From NCBI RefSeq assembly GCF_005146945.1, contig NZ_SWMS01000009.1, positions 142,399 through 206,398 of the forward strand: 64,000 nucleotides of DNA, in the 5' to 3' direction. The stretch is from Prauserella endophytica. GTDB taxonomy: Bacteria; Actinomycetota; Actinomycetes; Mycobacteriales; Pseudonocardiaceae. Positions 45,083 to 54,036 of this stretch are shown in pieces (within the stretch, counting starts at the first letter, position 1; each line of letters opens with the position of its first letter). The translations under genes and the position numbers were made by a program. The notes under the pieces were generated by a model that saw only the letters and a list, made by a program, of their open reading frames with translations, was not told the origin of the DNA and did no database searches.

Positions 45083-45125
45083 GTTGAGCGGCAACGGTCA
45101 CGGGGCGCTGAACGAGGACACCCCC

Positions 45126-46682
45126 GTGGCGACGGGCCGGATGTTCGATCAGGCACGTGCGGAGAAGGCGGTGCGCGAGTTGTTGCTCGCGTGCGGCGAG
45201 GACCCGGACCGCGACGGGCTGACGGACACGCCGGCCCGTGTCGCGCGTGCGTACCGGGAGATGTTCGCGGGGCTCTACAACGACCCGGACCACGTGCTGG
45301 ACCGGACCTTCGACGAGAGCCACGAGGAAATGGTGCTCGTCACCGACATCCCGATGTACAGCACCTGTGTGCCGAGCAAGCAGACTGTCAATGCGGTCGG
45401 CGGGCGCAAGCAGGCTCGTGAGGTCGAGGTCGGTGACAAGCTGTGGACCCTGGCCGGAGGCCGGGTCGAGGAGACCACCGTGGTCGGGATCAGCTCGCAC
45501 CAGACGCGCGAGCTCGTCGAGGTGAAGACCTCTGGTGGGAGCTTCGTCGTGACCCCGGACCATCCGCTGGCGACGCCGGCTGGCTGGATGGAGGCCAAGG
45601 ATGTCGAGGGCACGTTCATCGAGTGGACGTCAGCCAGGAAGCTGTGCCGGGACCGCTGGAGGCCCACCCTCGGTTACGACTTCGGCTACGTCGTCGGCAG
45701 TGTGTGTGCTGACGGGACCGTGGCGGAGCGGTACGTCTCGCTCGTCGTGAACGACCGCGACTACGCGAAGAAGTTCGCCGAGTCGCTGTACCGCGCCTTC
45801 GGTGTCGACGCCGAGCTCGAGCCGGTCGAGCGTCCCTCCGGTTACCTCGGGCGGCCCGTCCCGGGCTTCCGGGTCAGGGTCGTCTCGTCCTACCTCGCCG
45901 ACCTGCTGAGGCAGTACGTCGGCGGCGATGCCCACCATATGAGGCAGCGGTTCCCGATGGTGGTGCTGAACGACCGGGAGACCTTCAACGGCTTCCTCGA
46001 CGGGTACATCGACGGGGACGGCTGCCGCAGCAAGCAGAGTGCCGGCCAGATCGTGGTCAGCGGGAACACGGCGTTTCTCGAGGATCTCGCGACCGTGGTG
46101 GGTGCCCGTTTCACGCCGAAACTCGACCGGGCCTCGCACCTGTACATCGCGGACAGTTGGTTCCGGCGCCACGGTTTCCCCCAGGACGACTACGCGACGG
46201 ACCTCATCGAGTCGGAGTACGTCGAGGTCGAGTCGGTCGAACCGGTGACGGCTACCGGCGCCAAGCCGTACACGGTTTACAGCTTCAAATGCGAGCCGCA
46301 CCCGACGTTTTTGATCGCCGGTCATTTGACGCACAACTGTGAACACCATTTGGTGCCATTCCACGGCGTCGCGCATGTCGGTTACATTCCCAATTCACAG
46401 GGCAAGGTCACGGGACTGTCCAAACTGGCCCGGCTCGTCGACCTCTACGCCAAGCGTCCGCAGGTGCAGGAGCGGCTCACCTCGCAGATCGCCGACGCGC
46501 TCGACCGCAAGCTCAAGCCGCGCGGCGTGATCGTGATCGTCGAGGCCGAGCACCTGTGCATGTCGATGCGCGGCATTCGCAAGCCCGGTGCGCGCACCAC
46601 CACGTCGGCCGTCCGTGGGTTGCTCAAGACCTCGGCCTCCTCGCGGGCGGAGGCGCTGGACCTCATCAAGGGCCGGCGGTGA
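45126..46682 (+). CDS. folE: GTP cyclohydrolase I interrupted by an intein
   Basis: The 518-residue precursor is made of an 80-residue N-extein, a 324-residue intein and a 114-residue C-extein. Removing the intein gives a normal 194-residue FolE that makes dihydroneopterin triphosphate from GTP, the first step of folate synthesis. The junction reads MYST|CVPSK ... [14 protein letters not shown]; intact FolE reads YSTCEHHL there. The +1 Cys is the conserved zinc ligand of the active site, so the enzyme must be inactive until splicing. Other conserved parts are [12 protein letters not shown] and [10 protein letters not shown]. The start GTG 45126 has CGAGGA upstream; a TTG at 45084 is an alternative. 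It overlaps folP by GTGA. Confidence 0.96.
   Translation: MATGRMFDQARAEKAVRELLLACGEDPDRDGLTDTPARVARAYREMFAGLYNDPDHVLDRTFDESHEEMVLVTDIPMYSTCVPSKQTVNAVGGRKQAREVEVGDKLWTLAGGRVEETTVVGISSHQTRELVEVKTSGGSFVVTPDHPLATPAGWMEAKDVEGTFIEWTSARKLCRDRWRPTLGYDFGYVVGSVCADGTVAERYVSLVVNDRDYAKKFAESLYRAFGVDAELEPVERPSGYLGRPVPGFRVRVVSSYLADLLRQYVGGDAHHMRQRFPMVVLNDRETFNGFLDGYIDGDGCRSKQSAGQIVVSGNTAFLEDLATVVGARFTPKLDRASHLYIADSWFRRHGFPQDDYATDLIESEYVEVESVEPVTATGAKPYTVYSFKCEPHPTFLIAGHLTHNCEHHLVPFHGVAHVGYIPNSQGKVTGLSKLARLVDLYAKRPQVQERLTSQIADALDRKLKPRGVIVIVEAEHLCMSMRGIRKPGARTTTSAVRGLLKTSASSRAEALDLIKGRR
45366..46337 (+). mobile_element. FolE intein with LAGLIDADG homing-endonuclease domain
   Basis: 324 residues, Cys1 to Asn324. 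Splicing block A is CVPSKQTVN...[11 protein letters not shown] and block B is [13 protein letters not shown] near residue 62 (TxxH). Endonuclease motifs are [11 protein letters not shown] near residue 107 and [10 protein letters not shown] near residue 210, both keeping the catalytic Asp before Gly. Block F is [20 protein letters not shown], and block G ends LTHN before the +1 Cys. All residues needed for class 1 splicing are present (C1, TxxH, penultimate His, Asn, C+1). With both acidic residues kept, homing activity is plausible. Codon use at its 3' end is less GC-rich than in folE. Confidence 0.95.
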
Positions 46683-47521
46683 CCGCGCGGCTTCCCTCGC
46701 CGGGCAGGTGCGCCGTCATGGGCGTGCTGAACGTCACCCCGGACTCCTTTTCGGATGGTGGCCGGTACCTGAGCCGGGAGGACGCGCTCGCGCACGCACA
46801 CGCGATGTGGCGGCGGGGCGCTGACATCATCGACATCGGCGGCGAGTCCACGCGGCCCGGTTCGCAGCGCGTCGACGCGGAGACCGAGACTGCGCGGGTG
46901 CTGCCCGTGGTGCGCGCGCTCGCCGCCGACGGGCTCGTCCTGTCCGTCGACACCACGCGTGCCGCCGTCGCCGCGGCCGCGATCGAGGCCGGCGCGCAGG
47001 TGATCAACGATGTCTCCGGAGGGCTCGCCGATCCGGACATGGCGAAGGTCGCCGCCGAGACGGGTGCGCCGTTCGTGCTGATGCACTGGCGCGGCCACAG
47101 CAAGGACATGAACGCGCTGGCCGAGTACAAGGACGTCGTCGCCGAGGTGCGCGACGAGCTGTGCGCGCGGGTCGACGACGCGCTCGCCGCGGGCGTCGCC
47201 ACGGAGGCGATCGTGCTCGACCCGGGGCTCGGCTTCGCCAAGCGCGCCGAGCACGACTGGGCCCTGCTGCACAGCCTCGACGTGTTCCTCGACCTCGGCT
47301 TCCCGGTGCTGGTCGGGGCCTCGCGCAAACGTTTCCTCGGGCGGCTGCTGGCCGACGCCGAAGGCGAGCCGCGCCCGCCGTCCGGCCGCGAGGTCGCCAC
47401 AGCGGCGGTGTCGGCGCTCGCCGCGCAGGCCGGCGCCTGGGGCGTGCGGGTGCACGACGTCGGCGCTTCGCTCGACGCCGTGAAGGTGGCCGCCGCCTGG
47501 CGGGAGGCGTCCGGTGGGTGA
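46679..47521 (+). CDS. folP: dihydropteroate synthase
   Basis: A 280-residue TIM-barrel enzyme joining pterin pyrophosphate with p-aminobenzoate, the sulfonamide target. [15 protein letters not shown] lies near residue 14, [11 protein letters not shown] near residue 53, INDVSGG near residue 106 and a C-terminal [15 protein letters not shown] are all standard. The GTG overlaps the folE stop. It is the second gene of the folE-folP-folB-folK operon. Confidence 0.97.
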   Translation: MTARLPSPGRCAVMGVLNVTPDSFSDGGRYLSREDALAHAHAMWRRGADIIDIGGESTRPGSQRVDAETETARVLPVVRALAADGLVLSVDTTRAAVAAAAIEAGAQVINDVSGGLADPDMAKVAAETGAPFVLMHWRGHSKDMNALAEYKDVVAEVRDELCARVDDALAAGVATEAIVLDPGLGFAKRAEHDWALLHSLDVFLDLGFPVLVGASRKRFLGRLLADAEGEPRPPSGREVATAAVSALAAQAGAWGVRVHDVGASLDAVKVAAAWREASGG

Positions 47522-47873
47522 CCGGATCACGCTGACCGGCCTCAAGGTCTTCGGCCGCCACGGCGTCTTCGACCACGAGAAGCGCGACGGGCAGGAGTTC
47601 GTCGTGGACGTCACGGCCTGGCTGAGCCTCGCGCGCGCAGCCGCGTCCGACGAACTGGCCGACACACTCCACTATGGCGAGCTGGCGCAGCTCGTGGCCG
47701 GCATCGTGGGCGGCGAGCCGTACGACCTCATCGAGAGCGTCGCGGGCCGGATCGCCGACGAGGTCATGGAGGACGAGCGGCTCTCCGCGGTCGAGGTGAC
47801 CGTCCACAAGCCCTCGGCGCCGATCCCGCTCGACTTCGCCGACGTGGCCGTGACCGTCCGGCGTGACCGATGA
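47514..47873 (+). CDS. folB: dihydroneopterin aldolase
   Basis: A 119-residue enzyme that cleaves dihydroneopterin to 6-hydroxymethyl-dihydropterin. It opens [28 protein letters not shown]. The conserved Glu is in [15 protein letters not shown], and the catalytic Lys lies in [10 protein letters not shown]. It overlaps folP by eight bases and folK by four. Confidence 0.96.
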   Translation: MGDRITLTGLKVFGRHGVFDHEKRDGQEFVVDVTAWLSLARAAASDELADTLHYGELAQLVAGIVGGEPYDLIESVAGRIADEVMEDERLSAVEVTVHKPSAPIPLDFADVAVTVRRDR

Positions 47874-48361
47874 GCAGGGCGGTCCTCTCGCTCGGCTCCA
47901 ACCTCGGCGACCGGCTCGGCTACCTCCGACTTGCCGTCGACGGCCTTCGGGACGTGCTCGTCGCCGTGTCCGGGGTGTACGAGACGGCGCCGTGGGGCGT
48001 CGAGGACCAGCCTGACTTCCTAAACGCCGTCTGCGTCGTGGACGACCCCGCCCGCGACCACTGGGCGTGGCTGCGGAAAGGGCAGGAGCTGGAGCGCCAG
48101 GCCGAGCGAGTGCGGGAACAGCGCTGGGGCCCGCGCACGCTCGACGTCGACGTGGTCACCGTCGACGGTGTCCGCTCCGACGATCCCGAGCTGCTGCTGC
48201 CGCACCCCGGAACCGGCGACCGCGCGACCGTGCTGATCCCGTGGCTGGAGATCGACCCCGAGGCCGAAGTGCCCGGCAGGGGCAGGGCGGCCGACCTGCT
48301 CGCCGCCCTGCCGGAGCCCGACCGCGCCGGGGTCCGCCTCCGCGAGGACCTGATCCTCTAG
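47870..48361 (+). CDS. folK: 6-hydroxymethyl-7,8-dihydropterin pyrophosphokinase
   Basis: A 163-residue HPPK transferring pyrophosphate from ATP to the pterin. [10 protein letters not shown] lies at the N terminus. [19 protein letters not shown] is near residue 37, and the metal-binding [12 protein letters not shown] near residue 85 has both Asp residues; LPHPG follows. ATGA overlap with folB. It ends the fol operon; in mycobacteria the DUF3180 gene follows directly, but here a MerR gene and repeats intervene. Confidence 0.96.
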   Translation: MSRAVLSLGSNLGDRLGYLRLAVDGLRDVLVAVSGVYETAPWGVEDQPDFLNAVCVVDDPARDHWAWLRKGQELERQAERVREQRWGPRTLDVDVVTVDGVRSDDPELLLPHPGTGDRATVLIPWLEIDPEAEVPGRGRAADLLAALPEPDRAGVRLREDLIL

Positions 48362-48394
48362 TCCCCCCCCGCCGGAGGTTCGCCACATAATTCG

Positions 48395-48523
48395 GCGGCC
48401 CAGCTTCCCGCCGGCTGCGGTGCCGGTCCGCCCAAGTACGGCCCAGTACGAGGACGAACCGGCGCCTTGCCAGCGGAAACCTGGATCCACCGACTCAAGC
48501 AACAGACTTCCGGCGGAGGGCAC
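48395..48523 (+). ncRNA. candidate structured element, copy 1 (downstream of folK)
   Basis: A 129-nt segment related to the coaX leader at 55494-55621. Shared exact blocks are GCGGCCCA, CGCCCAAGT, GCGCCTTGCC and ACCTGGATCCAC, and the segment ends with GGAGGGCAC. It can fold with an outer stem GGTGCCGGT/ACCGGCGCC enclosing an inner stem GTAC/GTAC. It lies after folK and stops at the stop codon of the convergent MerR gene, so no gene follows on its strand. An RNA is inferred, not proved. Confidence 0.5.
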
Positions 48524-49452
48524 TAGCCGATCGACGCGCGCACCGCGGCGACGATCCACTGCGCCGCTGCGTTCTGGCTGGGCACCGGCGGCCAGCCGTT
48601 GATGATCGCCATCAGCTGCCAGTACCGCTCGCCGCGCGGGTCGGCACCCGCCGCCAGCTGCTCGGCGAGCTTCGCGCGGTACTGCGGGGTGTCGGTCTCA
48701 CCGTCTGCCCGCGAGAGCTGCGCGACGTCGTCGGCGAGCGCGCGCCCCTCCTCGCTGTCCGGCGGCAGGCCCGCGTCGAGCGCCGCCTGTGCCCGCTCGC
48801 TCCAGCCGCACCAGGCGTCCTTCTGGGCCTGCGAGAACGTGTCGATGTCCTGGCCCCTCGCGCGGCGCTCCGCCTGCTGCTCGCCCATGCCGCGGATGAG
48901 CGCGCGGAAGTCGGCGTCCTGCACCAGCTCCGCGAACTCCACCCACGCCTCGAGCTGCTCGGGCGAAGGGTCGTCGGGCAGCTCGGGCTTGGCCGAGCGC
49001 ATGTGGGCGTAGAACTCGGAGTCCACGTCGAGGCCCTCGGTGACCTCGTCCCAGAACTCGTCGACGAGGCGCCTGCGCTCCTCGTCGGACATCGAAGCCA
49101 GTCTGTTCATCAGCTGCACCTCGTCCAGTTCGGATTGTCGTTTGGCGACCGCCCGCAGCACCGCCCTGCGCAGCCGCAGCACGCGGATCTGCTCGTCGAG
49201 CACCTCCAAGTGCTTGCTCGCGAGCGCTGAGATGCTCTCCGCCCGCGCCAGCACCTTGTCGACGTCGGCGAGCCCGATGCCCAGCTCGCGGAGCGTGCGC
49301 ACCAGTTCGAGTCTCGCGAGCGCCTTGGCGTCGTAGAGCCGGTATCCGGCGTGGGTACGGTCGGTGGGAGGCAGCAGGCCCTCGTCGGAGTAGAACCGGA
49401 TGGTCTTGACGGGCAGCCCGGTTCTCCTGGCCAGCTCCCCGATCGTGAACAC
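48523..49452 (-). CDS. MerR-family transcriptional regulator
   Basis: A 309-residue regulator. The winged-helix DNA-binding domain (FTIGELARRTGLPVKTIRFYSDEGLLPP) begins at residue 2, then the dimer helix (~75-110) and a large helical C-terminal region (~120-309) with several Trp residues, which I cannot match to a known ligand family. The GTG follows CAGGGGGTAAGC. A MerR-style dyad lies just upstream. The gene interrupts the otherwise conserved folK-DUF3180 neighbourhood and is bordered by two different repeat elements, which suggests insertion. Confidence 0.87.
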   Translation of the reverse strand: MFTIGELARRTGLPVKTIRFYSDEGLLPPTDRTHAGYRLYDAKALARLELVRTLRELGIGLADVDKVLARAESISALASKHLEVLDEQIRVLRLRRAVLRAVAKRQSELDEVQLMNRLASMSDEERRRLVDEFWDEVTEGLDVDSEFYAHMRSAKPELPDDPSPEQLEAWVEFAELVQDADFRALIRGMGEQQAERRARGQDIDTFSQAQKDAWCGWSERAQAALDAGLPPDSEEGRALADDVAQLSRADGETDTPQYRAKLAEQLAAGADPRGERYWQLMAIINGWPPVPSQNAAAQWIVAAVRASIG

Positions 49453-49474
49453 GCTTACCCCCTGCACGACATCC

Positions 49475-49505
49475 AGGCTGCAGTCTCCAGCCTCTGGAGG
49501 GTCAA
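49475..49505 (-). promoter_or_regulatory. MerR-type operator upstream of the MerR gene
   Basis: On the minus strand -35 TTGACC (49505-49500), then a 19-base spacer holding the perfect dyad CTCCAG-agg-CTGGAG (49485-49499), then a weak -10 CAGCCT. The long spacer with dyad is the MerR arrangement. Confidence 0.6.
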
Positions 49506-49520
49506 GCATCGCGCGCCACT

Positions 49521-49573
49521 GCAGTGAAGGCCACCTTGCCTGCGTTCAACGCAGGCAAGGTGGCCTTCACTGC
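49521..49573. repeat. 53-nt perfect palindrome, copy 2
   Basis: Arms of 26 bases around a single C, identical over all 53 bases to the core of the palindrome at 27163-27219. Here it lies between divergent genes (MerR gene and DUF3180), 16 bases before the DUF3180 ATG, so a simple terminator role does not fit as well as at copy 1. Confidence 0.95.
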
Positions 49574-49588
49574 CGCTACGGTGGGGGC

Positions 49589-50050
49589 ATGCACTTCACT
49601 CGGCCACGGGAACTGCTCGTCGCCGGGGTGATCGGCCTCGGGCTGGTCTACTTCCTGTTCGAGGCGGCCTACGAGGCGATGCCGAGCCTGCCCACGCTGG
49701 CCGGCGCCACGTTGCTCGTCCTCGCCGTCGGCGAACTCGTCCTGGCGTTCGTGGTGCGCAACCGGATCCGCAGCGGCCGCGTGGTCACCGGCATCGGCAT
49801 CGCGCGGGCGGTCGCGCTCGCCAAGGCGTCGTCGTTGCTCGGAGCCCTGATGCTCGGGGCCTGGCTCGCCGGTGTGGCCTATCTCGCGCCGCGCTCCGAC
49901 GAGCTCACCGCCGCGTCCGACGACCTGCCCGCCGCGATCGTCGGCGCCGGTTGTGCCGCCGCGCTCATCGCCGCGGCTCTGTGGCTGGAGCACTGTTGTC
50001 GGGCACCGGAATCCCGTGATCATGATCGCGATCGGAGAGTGACCGGTTAA
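49589..50050 (+). CDS. DUF3180 membrane protein
   Basis: A 153-residue protein with four membrane helices (LLVAGVIGLGLVYFLF, LLVLAVGELVLAFVV, SSLLGALMLGAWLAGVAYL, AAIVGAGCAAALIAAALW), matching the DUF3180/Rv3605c family that normally follows folK. Function unknown. The ATG at 49589 has GTGGGGGC directly upstream; the palindrome just before it leaves almost no room for a promoter. Confidence 0.85.
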   Translation: MHFTRPRELLVAGVIGLGLVYFLFEAAYEAMPSLPTLAGATLLVLAVGELVLAFVVRNRIRSGRVVTGIGIARAVALAKASSLLGALMLGAWLAGVAYLAPRSDELTAASDDLPAAIVGAGCAAALIAAALWLEHCCRAPESRDHDRDRRVTG

Positions 50051-50110
50051 CGCGCCAAAGCCACCGCTCGAAGTACCGACAAGGTCTCGGATGGATTACT
50101 AGAAGGTACG

Positions 50111-51799
50111 GTGTTGGGCATGACTGGCGTGGGTGACGACTCGCGCGGCCACTCTTCCGGTAGGCCGTGGCTGGCCGCGGGCTTCGCCCTCGCCATCGGC
50201 GCGACACTGGTCCTCGTTCTCACCGAGGATCTCAGATGGTTGCGGCTCGGGATCGTCGCGGCCCTCTGGGCGGCGTTGATCGGTGCGTTCGTCGCCGTGC
50301 GCTATCGCAAGCAGGCCGCCGCGACCGGAGAGGCCGCCGCGCAGGCGCAGGAGATCTACGAGCTGGAGCTGGAACGCGAGATCGCGGCCAGGCGTGAGTT
50401 CGAGCTGGAGATCGAGGCGGAGACGCGCGAACGTGTCGAGGAAGAGTCCCGTGAGGAGCTCGAGGCGCTGCGCAACGAGGTCACCGCGCTGCGGGAGAGC
50501 CTGCAGGCGCTCTTCGGCGGCGAGGTGCTGTGGGAGCGCGTCGCGCTCACCGCGCAGTCCACCCGCATGCGCTCGATCGGCGAGGAGGCGAGGATCGTCA
50601 CCTCGGGCGAGCCGAACGGCAGCGTGCCCGCGCAGATCACGGCGGGCAAGAACGGCGCCGAGGTCGGCGAGCGGCCCACCGAGCTGATCACCCGGGTGCG
50701 GGACAAGGAGCCGGACGTCGTGCTGCGGCCGCCCCGGCGTCCGCAGCAGACGCCGCCCCCGAAGCCCAAGCCGCAGGAGCCGAAGACGGCGTTCGTGCCG
50801 AGGCCCGCGCGCCCCGTCGAGGAGAGCAGGCCATCCCAGCAGCCCGTCGAGCCGCCGCGTGCCGACCTGCCGACCCGGCGGGTCCGGCCCACCGGCCAGG
50901 CCGGTGCGTCCGCGGCCCGCGCGGCCAAGGCCGCCGAGCTGGCGCGAGCGGAGATGGCACGCGCGGAGCTTTCGCGCCCGCAGCAGCAGCCGGTCCGGAA
51001 ACCCGCCGAGCGGCCCGTGGAACCTCCCGCCGAGCGATCGAGGCCAGAACAGCGCCCCGTCGCCGGGCGCCCGCCGCAGCAGCCAGAGCCGGCGAAACCG
51101 CAGCACGCGCCGCAGCGCCCCGAACCACGCCCCGAGCCGCTGCCGACGCGGCCCTCGATGGAGCCGCTGCGCAGGGGCAGGCCGGCGTCGAGCGTCGAGC
51201 CGCCGCAGCGCAAGCCCGCCAAGCCCGAGCCGCCCACGACCTACGCCAGGAGCGTCGACCCCGACTGGACGCCGGCCTGGGAGGCCGCCGACGAAACCCC
51301 GGAACCGGAGCCACCCGCGCGGCAGAAGGACACCGGTTCGCCCCGGGTCCCGCCGGAGCCCGCCGGGCAGCCGGAGCCCGTCACGGAGCCCGAGCCCGGC
51401 AAGGAGCCGGAGCCCGCTGAGACGGTCCTCAACCCGACGTTGCCGCCCGAGATCCGCGACCTCCAGGGCCGTTCCGGTGGGCGCAGGCGCAAGGCCGACC
51501 ACGACGAGGAGCCGGTGAGCCGACGGCGCGGCGGCGACGGCGACTCCAGTGGCGGCAGGCGGCGCAGGGCCGAAGGGGACCCGCCGTGGCAGGGCTTCAC
51601 GGCCTCGGAGCCAGGCGAGTCGGGGCGGCGCAGGGCCAGGCAGGAGACCAACGGCTCCAGCGGTGGCGGCAGGCGCAGGGCTCCCGAGCCCGCCGAGCCG
51701 AGCGGGTCCCACGCCGAAGGCAAGTCGGTGAGCGAGCTGCTCGCGGCACACGGGTCGAGTGACTCGTCGCCGCGCAGGCGGCGTCGTGCCGAGGACTGA
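50111..51799 (+). CDS. DUF6779 / Rv3604c-like membrane protein with long disordered tail
   Basis: A 562-residue protein. Two membrane helices (~18-62; WLAAGFALAIGATLVLVL and LGIVAALWAALIGAFVAV) are followed by a coiled coil of charged heptads (~75-140, EIYELELEREIAARREFELEIEAE), then ~380 residues of Pro/Arg/Glu-rich low complexity. It is equivalent to Rv3604c by position. Function unknown; a scaffold at the membrane is a guess. An ATG three codons in (50120) is an alternative start. Confidence 0.8.
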   Translation: MLGMTGVGDDSRGHSSGRPWLAAGFALAIGATLVLVLTEDLRWLRLGIVAALWAALIGAFVAVRYRKQAAATGEAAAQAQEIYELELEREIAARREFELEIEAETRERVEEESREELEALRNEVTALRESLQALFGGEVLWERVALTAQSTRMRSIGEEARIVTSGEPNGSVPAQITAGKNGAEVGERPTELITRVRDKEPDVVLRPPRRPQQTPPPKPKPQEPKTAFVPRPARPVEESRPSQQPVEPPRADLPTRRVRPTGQAGASAARAAKAAELARAEMARAELSRPQQQPVRKPAERPVEPPAERSRPEQRPVAGRPPQQPEPAKPQHAPQRPEPRPEPLPTRPSMEPLRRGRPASSVEPPQRKPAKPEPPTTYARSVDPDWTPAWEAADETPEPEPPARQKDTGSPRVPPEPAGQPEPVTEPEPGKEPEPAETVLNPTLPPEIRDLQGRSGGRRRKADHDEEPVSRRRGGDGDSSGGRRRRAEGDPPWQGFTASEPGESGRRRARQETNGSSGGGRRRAPEPAEPSGSHAEGKSVSELLAAHGSSDSSPRRRRRAED

Positions 51800-51824
51800 C
51801 GGCCGCCGACGCTAGGGTGCCCGC

Positions 51825-52985
51825 GTGAGCGGACCCATCACCAGCCGGCCCGTCAAGCACCTGCGCCGGCACACGCCCCGCAGGATCACCGTGCTGCTGC
51901 CGGTCGTCGGCCTGGTCGGCGTCGCGTTGTGCGGGCTGCTCGTGGTGGCGTTCGCGACGGTCAGAGTCGGCGTGCTCGCCGTGGTGATCGGGGTGATCGC
52001 CGCGGTCGTGCCGGTGGCCGTCGTCACCGCGGCGTTCCTCTGGATCGACCGCTGGGAGCCCGAGCCCGCGAAGCTCTTGCTGCTCACGTTCCTGTGGGGC
52101 GCGTGCGTCGCGACGCTCTCGGCGCTGCTGATCAACGACACCGCCGAGACGGTCGGTGACCTGCTGCTCGGTTCCGGCAACGGCGGCAAGGTGAGCGCCG
52201 TGGTCTCGGCGCCGTTGGTCGAGGAGCTCATGAAGGCCGTGCCCGTGGTGGTGATCCTCTGGCGGCGCTCGCACGAGTTCGACGGCGTGGTCGACGGGAT
52301 CGTCTACGCCGGGTTCAGCGCGGCCGGGTTCGCGTTCACCGAGAACATCTACTACTTCGGCAGGGCATTCGCCGAGCAGGGCTTCGGCGACGGGCTGAGC
52401 TCTGGCGTCGTCGCCGCGTTCATCCTGCGCGGGGTGCTCTCGCCGTTCGCCCACCCGTTGTTCACGGTGCTCACCGGCATCGGCCTCGGCATCGCCGCGC
52501 AGACCCACGGCAGGACGCTGCGGGTCCTGCTGCCGCTCGCCGCCTACGTGGCCGCGGTCTGCCTGCACGCGCTGTGGAACGCCTCGGCGGTCCTCGGCGG
52601 GGCCACCGCGTTCCTCAACGTCTACTTCCTGATCATGGTGCCGATGTTCGTCGGCGTGTTCCTGCTCGTGCTGTGGCAGCGGCGCCGTGAGCAGCGGATC
52701 ATCGCCGCCGCGCTGCCGAGCATGGCCGCCGCGGGATGGATCGCGAGGTCCGAGATCGATCTGCTCGCCGATCTGAACGAGCGGCGCCGGTGGCGGCGGC
52801 AGGCGCGCAGGGAGTCGGGCCGCGCCGCGGCGAGGGCCGTCGCGGAGTACCAGGCGGGTGTCACGGAGCTGGCGTTCCTGCGGCGCAGGCCGTTCAGCGA
52901 GGAGCGTCAGCAGGAGCTGGTCGACGTGGTGCGGGCCAGCCGCGCCGAGGCGGTCCGGCTCGCCACGGCGGGCCGGACGGGGTGA
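51825..52985 (+). CDS. PrsW-family intramembrane metalloprotease
   Basis: A 386-residue multi-spanning protein. The PrsW active-site motifs are EELMK near residue 133, FTENIYY near residue 170, HPLFT near residue 211 and HALWN near residue 250. These supply the Glu and His residues for zinc. A basic cytoplasmic C-terminal region follows (~290-386). PrsW in Bacillus cleaves an anti-sigma factor; the target here is unknown. Mycobacteria lack it at this position, so it is an insertion in the Rv3604c-Rv3603c order. Confidence 0.88.
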   Translation: MSGPITSRPVKHLRRHTPRRITVLLPVVGLVGVALCGLLVVAFATVRVGVLAVVIGVIAAVVPVAVVTAAFLWIDRWEPEPAKLLLLTFLWGACVATLSALLINDTAETVGDLLLGSGNGGKVSAVVSAPLVEELMKAVPVVVILWRRSHEFDGVVDGIVYAGFSAAGFAFTENIYYFGRAFAEQGFGDGLSSGVVAAFILRGVLSPFAHPLFTVLTGIGLGIAAQTHGRTLRVLLPLAAYVAAVCLHALWNASAVLGGATAFLNVYFLIMVPMFVGVFLLVLWQRRREQRIIAAALPSMAAAGWIARSEIDLLADLNERRRWRRQARRESGRAAARAVAEYQAGVTELAFLRRRPFSEERQQELVDVVRASRAEAVRLATAGRTG

Positions 52986-53130
52986 CCCGGGCCGGGTGAA
53001 GCTCGTCACCTGGTGGCCGTTACCGGCGCGTTCGGAGGCTACTCTCGCGCCGTCGTCTGGTACCCGCGACCGAAGAGCGGGACTGGAACGAGCTTGGGAG
53101 TTTGACCATGAGCGTCCGTTGGCGTGCGCG

Positions 53131-54036
53131 ATGACCGCGATGGCACGGCCCGCCCGGCTTTCGGTGGGCGTCGTTTCCGCGGGCAGGGTCGGCAGCGTGC
53201 TGGGCGCGGCGCTGACCAGGGCGGGCCACACGGTGGTCGCCGCCTCGGGTGTTTCCGACGCCTCCGTCCGGCGCGCGGAGCGGCTGCTGCCCGGTGTTCC
53301 CCTCCTTCCGCCCGACGAGGTCGCGCGGCGCGCCGACCTGGTGCTGCTCGCGCTGCCGGACGACGCGCTCGGGCCCATGACGGGCGGCCTCGCCAAGACT
53401 GGTGCCCTGCGGGCTGGCCAGATCGTGGTGCACACCTCGGGTGCGCACGGCATCGGCATCCTGAGCCCTGCCACCGAACTCGGGGCGCTCCCACTGGCCC
53501 TGCACCCGGTTCTGACGTTCACGGGCCGCGAGGAGGACCTGGAGCGGCTGGCCACGTGCAGCGTGGGCGTCACCGCCGCTGAGGGCGACGAGGCGGCCTG
53601 GAACGTGGGCGAGGCGCTGACGGTCGAGATGGGCGCCGAGCCGGTGCGGATTTCGGAGGCCGCCAGGCCGCTCTACCACGCCGCGCTCGCCCACGGCGCC
53701 AACCACCTGATCACGCTCGTGGCCGACAGTGTTGAATTGCTGCGGGCGGGCGGTGTGCGCAATGCCGAACGCCTGCTCGCCCCGCTGCTGTCCGCCGCGC
53801 TGGACAACGTGCTGCGGCACGGAGACCGCGCCCTGACCGGCCCGGTCGCACGGGGCGACGCCGGTACGGTCGCCAAGCACCTCGCCGTGCTGGCGGACGA
53901 GGCGCCGGACGTGGCCGCCACGTACGCCACGCTCGCGCGCAGGACCGCCGCCAGGGCCACCGCCGCCGGACTGCTCGGCGCCGACGCGGCGGCCGAGCTC
54001 CACGAACTCCTCGACAACGGACGTGAAACCCCATGA
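53131..54036 (+). CDS. DUF2520 protein with NADP-binding Rossmann fold (Rv3603c-like)
   Basis: A 301-residue protein. The N-terminal Rossmann fold (VGVVSAGRVGSVLGAALTRAGHTVV) gives way to a helical DUF2520 domain (~130-290) with the HPVLTF, ALAHGANHL and RGDAGTVAKHL signatures. It resembles ketopantoate/prephenate reductase-type oxidoreductases. Its place directly before panC (ATGA overlap) fits a role in pantothenate synthesis, possibly as ketopantoate reductase, but this is inference. No clear ribosome site precedes the ATG at 53131. Confidence 0.87.
   Translation: MTAMARPARLSVGVVSAGRVGSVLGAALTRAGHTVVAASGVSDASVRRAERLLPGVPLLPPDEVARRADLVLLALPDDALGPMTGGLAKTGALRAGQIVVHTSGAHGIGILSPATELGALPLALHPVLTFTGREEDLERLATCSVGVTAAEGDEAAWNVGEALTVEMGAEPVRISEAARPLYHAALAHGANHLITLVADSVELLRAGGVRNAERLLAPLLSAALDNVLRHGDRALTGPVARGDAGTVAKHLAVLADEAPDVAATYATLARRTAARATAAGLLGADAAAELHELLDNGRETP

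Noticed and set aside
44793..45125. Long N-terminal extension of folE reaching back into ftsH
   Set aside because: It would overlap the FtsH C-terminal tail by about 290 bases in another frame and is unlike any FolE; a GTG with ribosome site at 45126 gives the normal N terminus.
45366..46337. An in-frame insertion breaking folE, making it a pseudogene
   Set aside because: The insert keeps every intein splicing residue and joins exteins into a standard FolE, so an intein explains it better.
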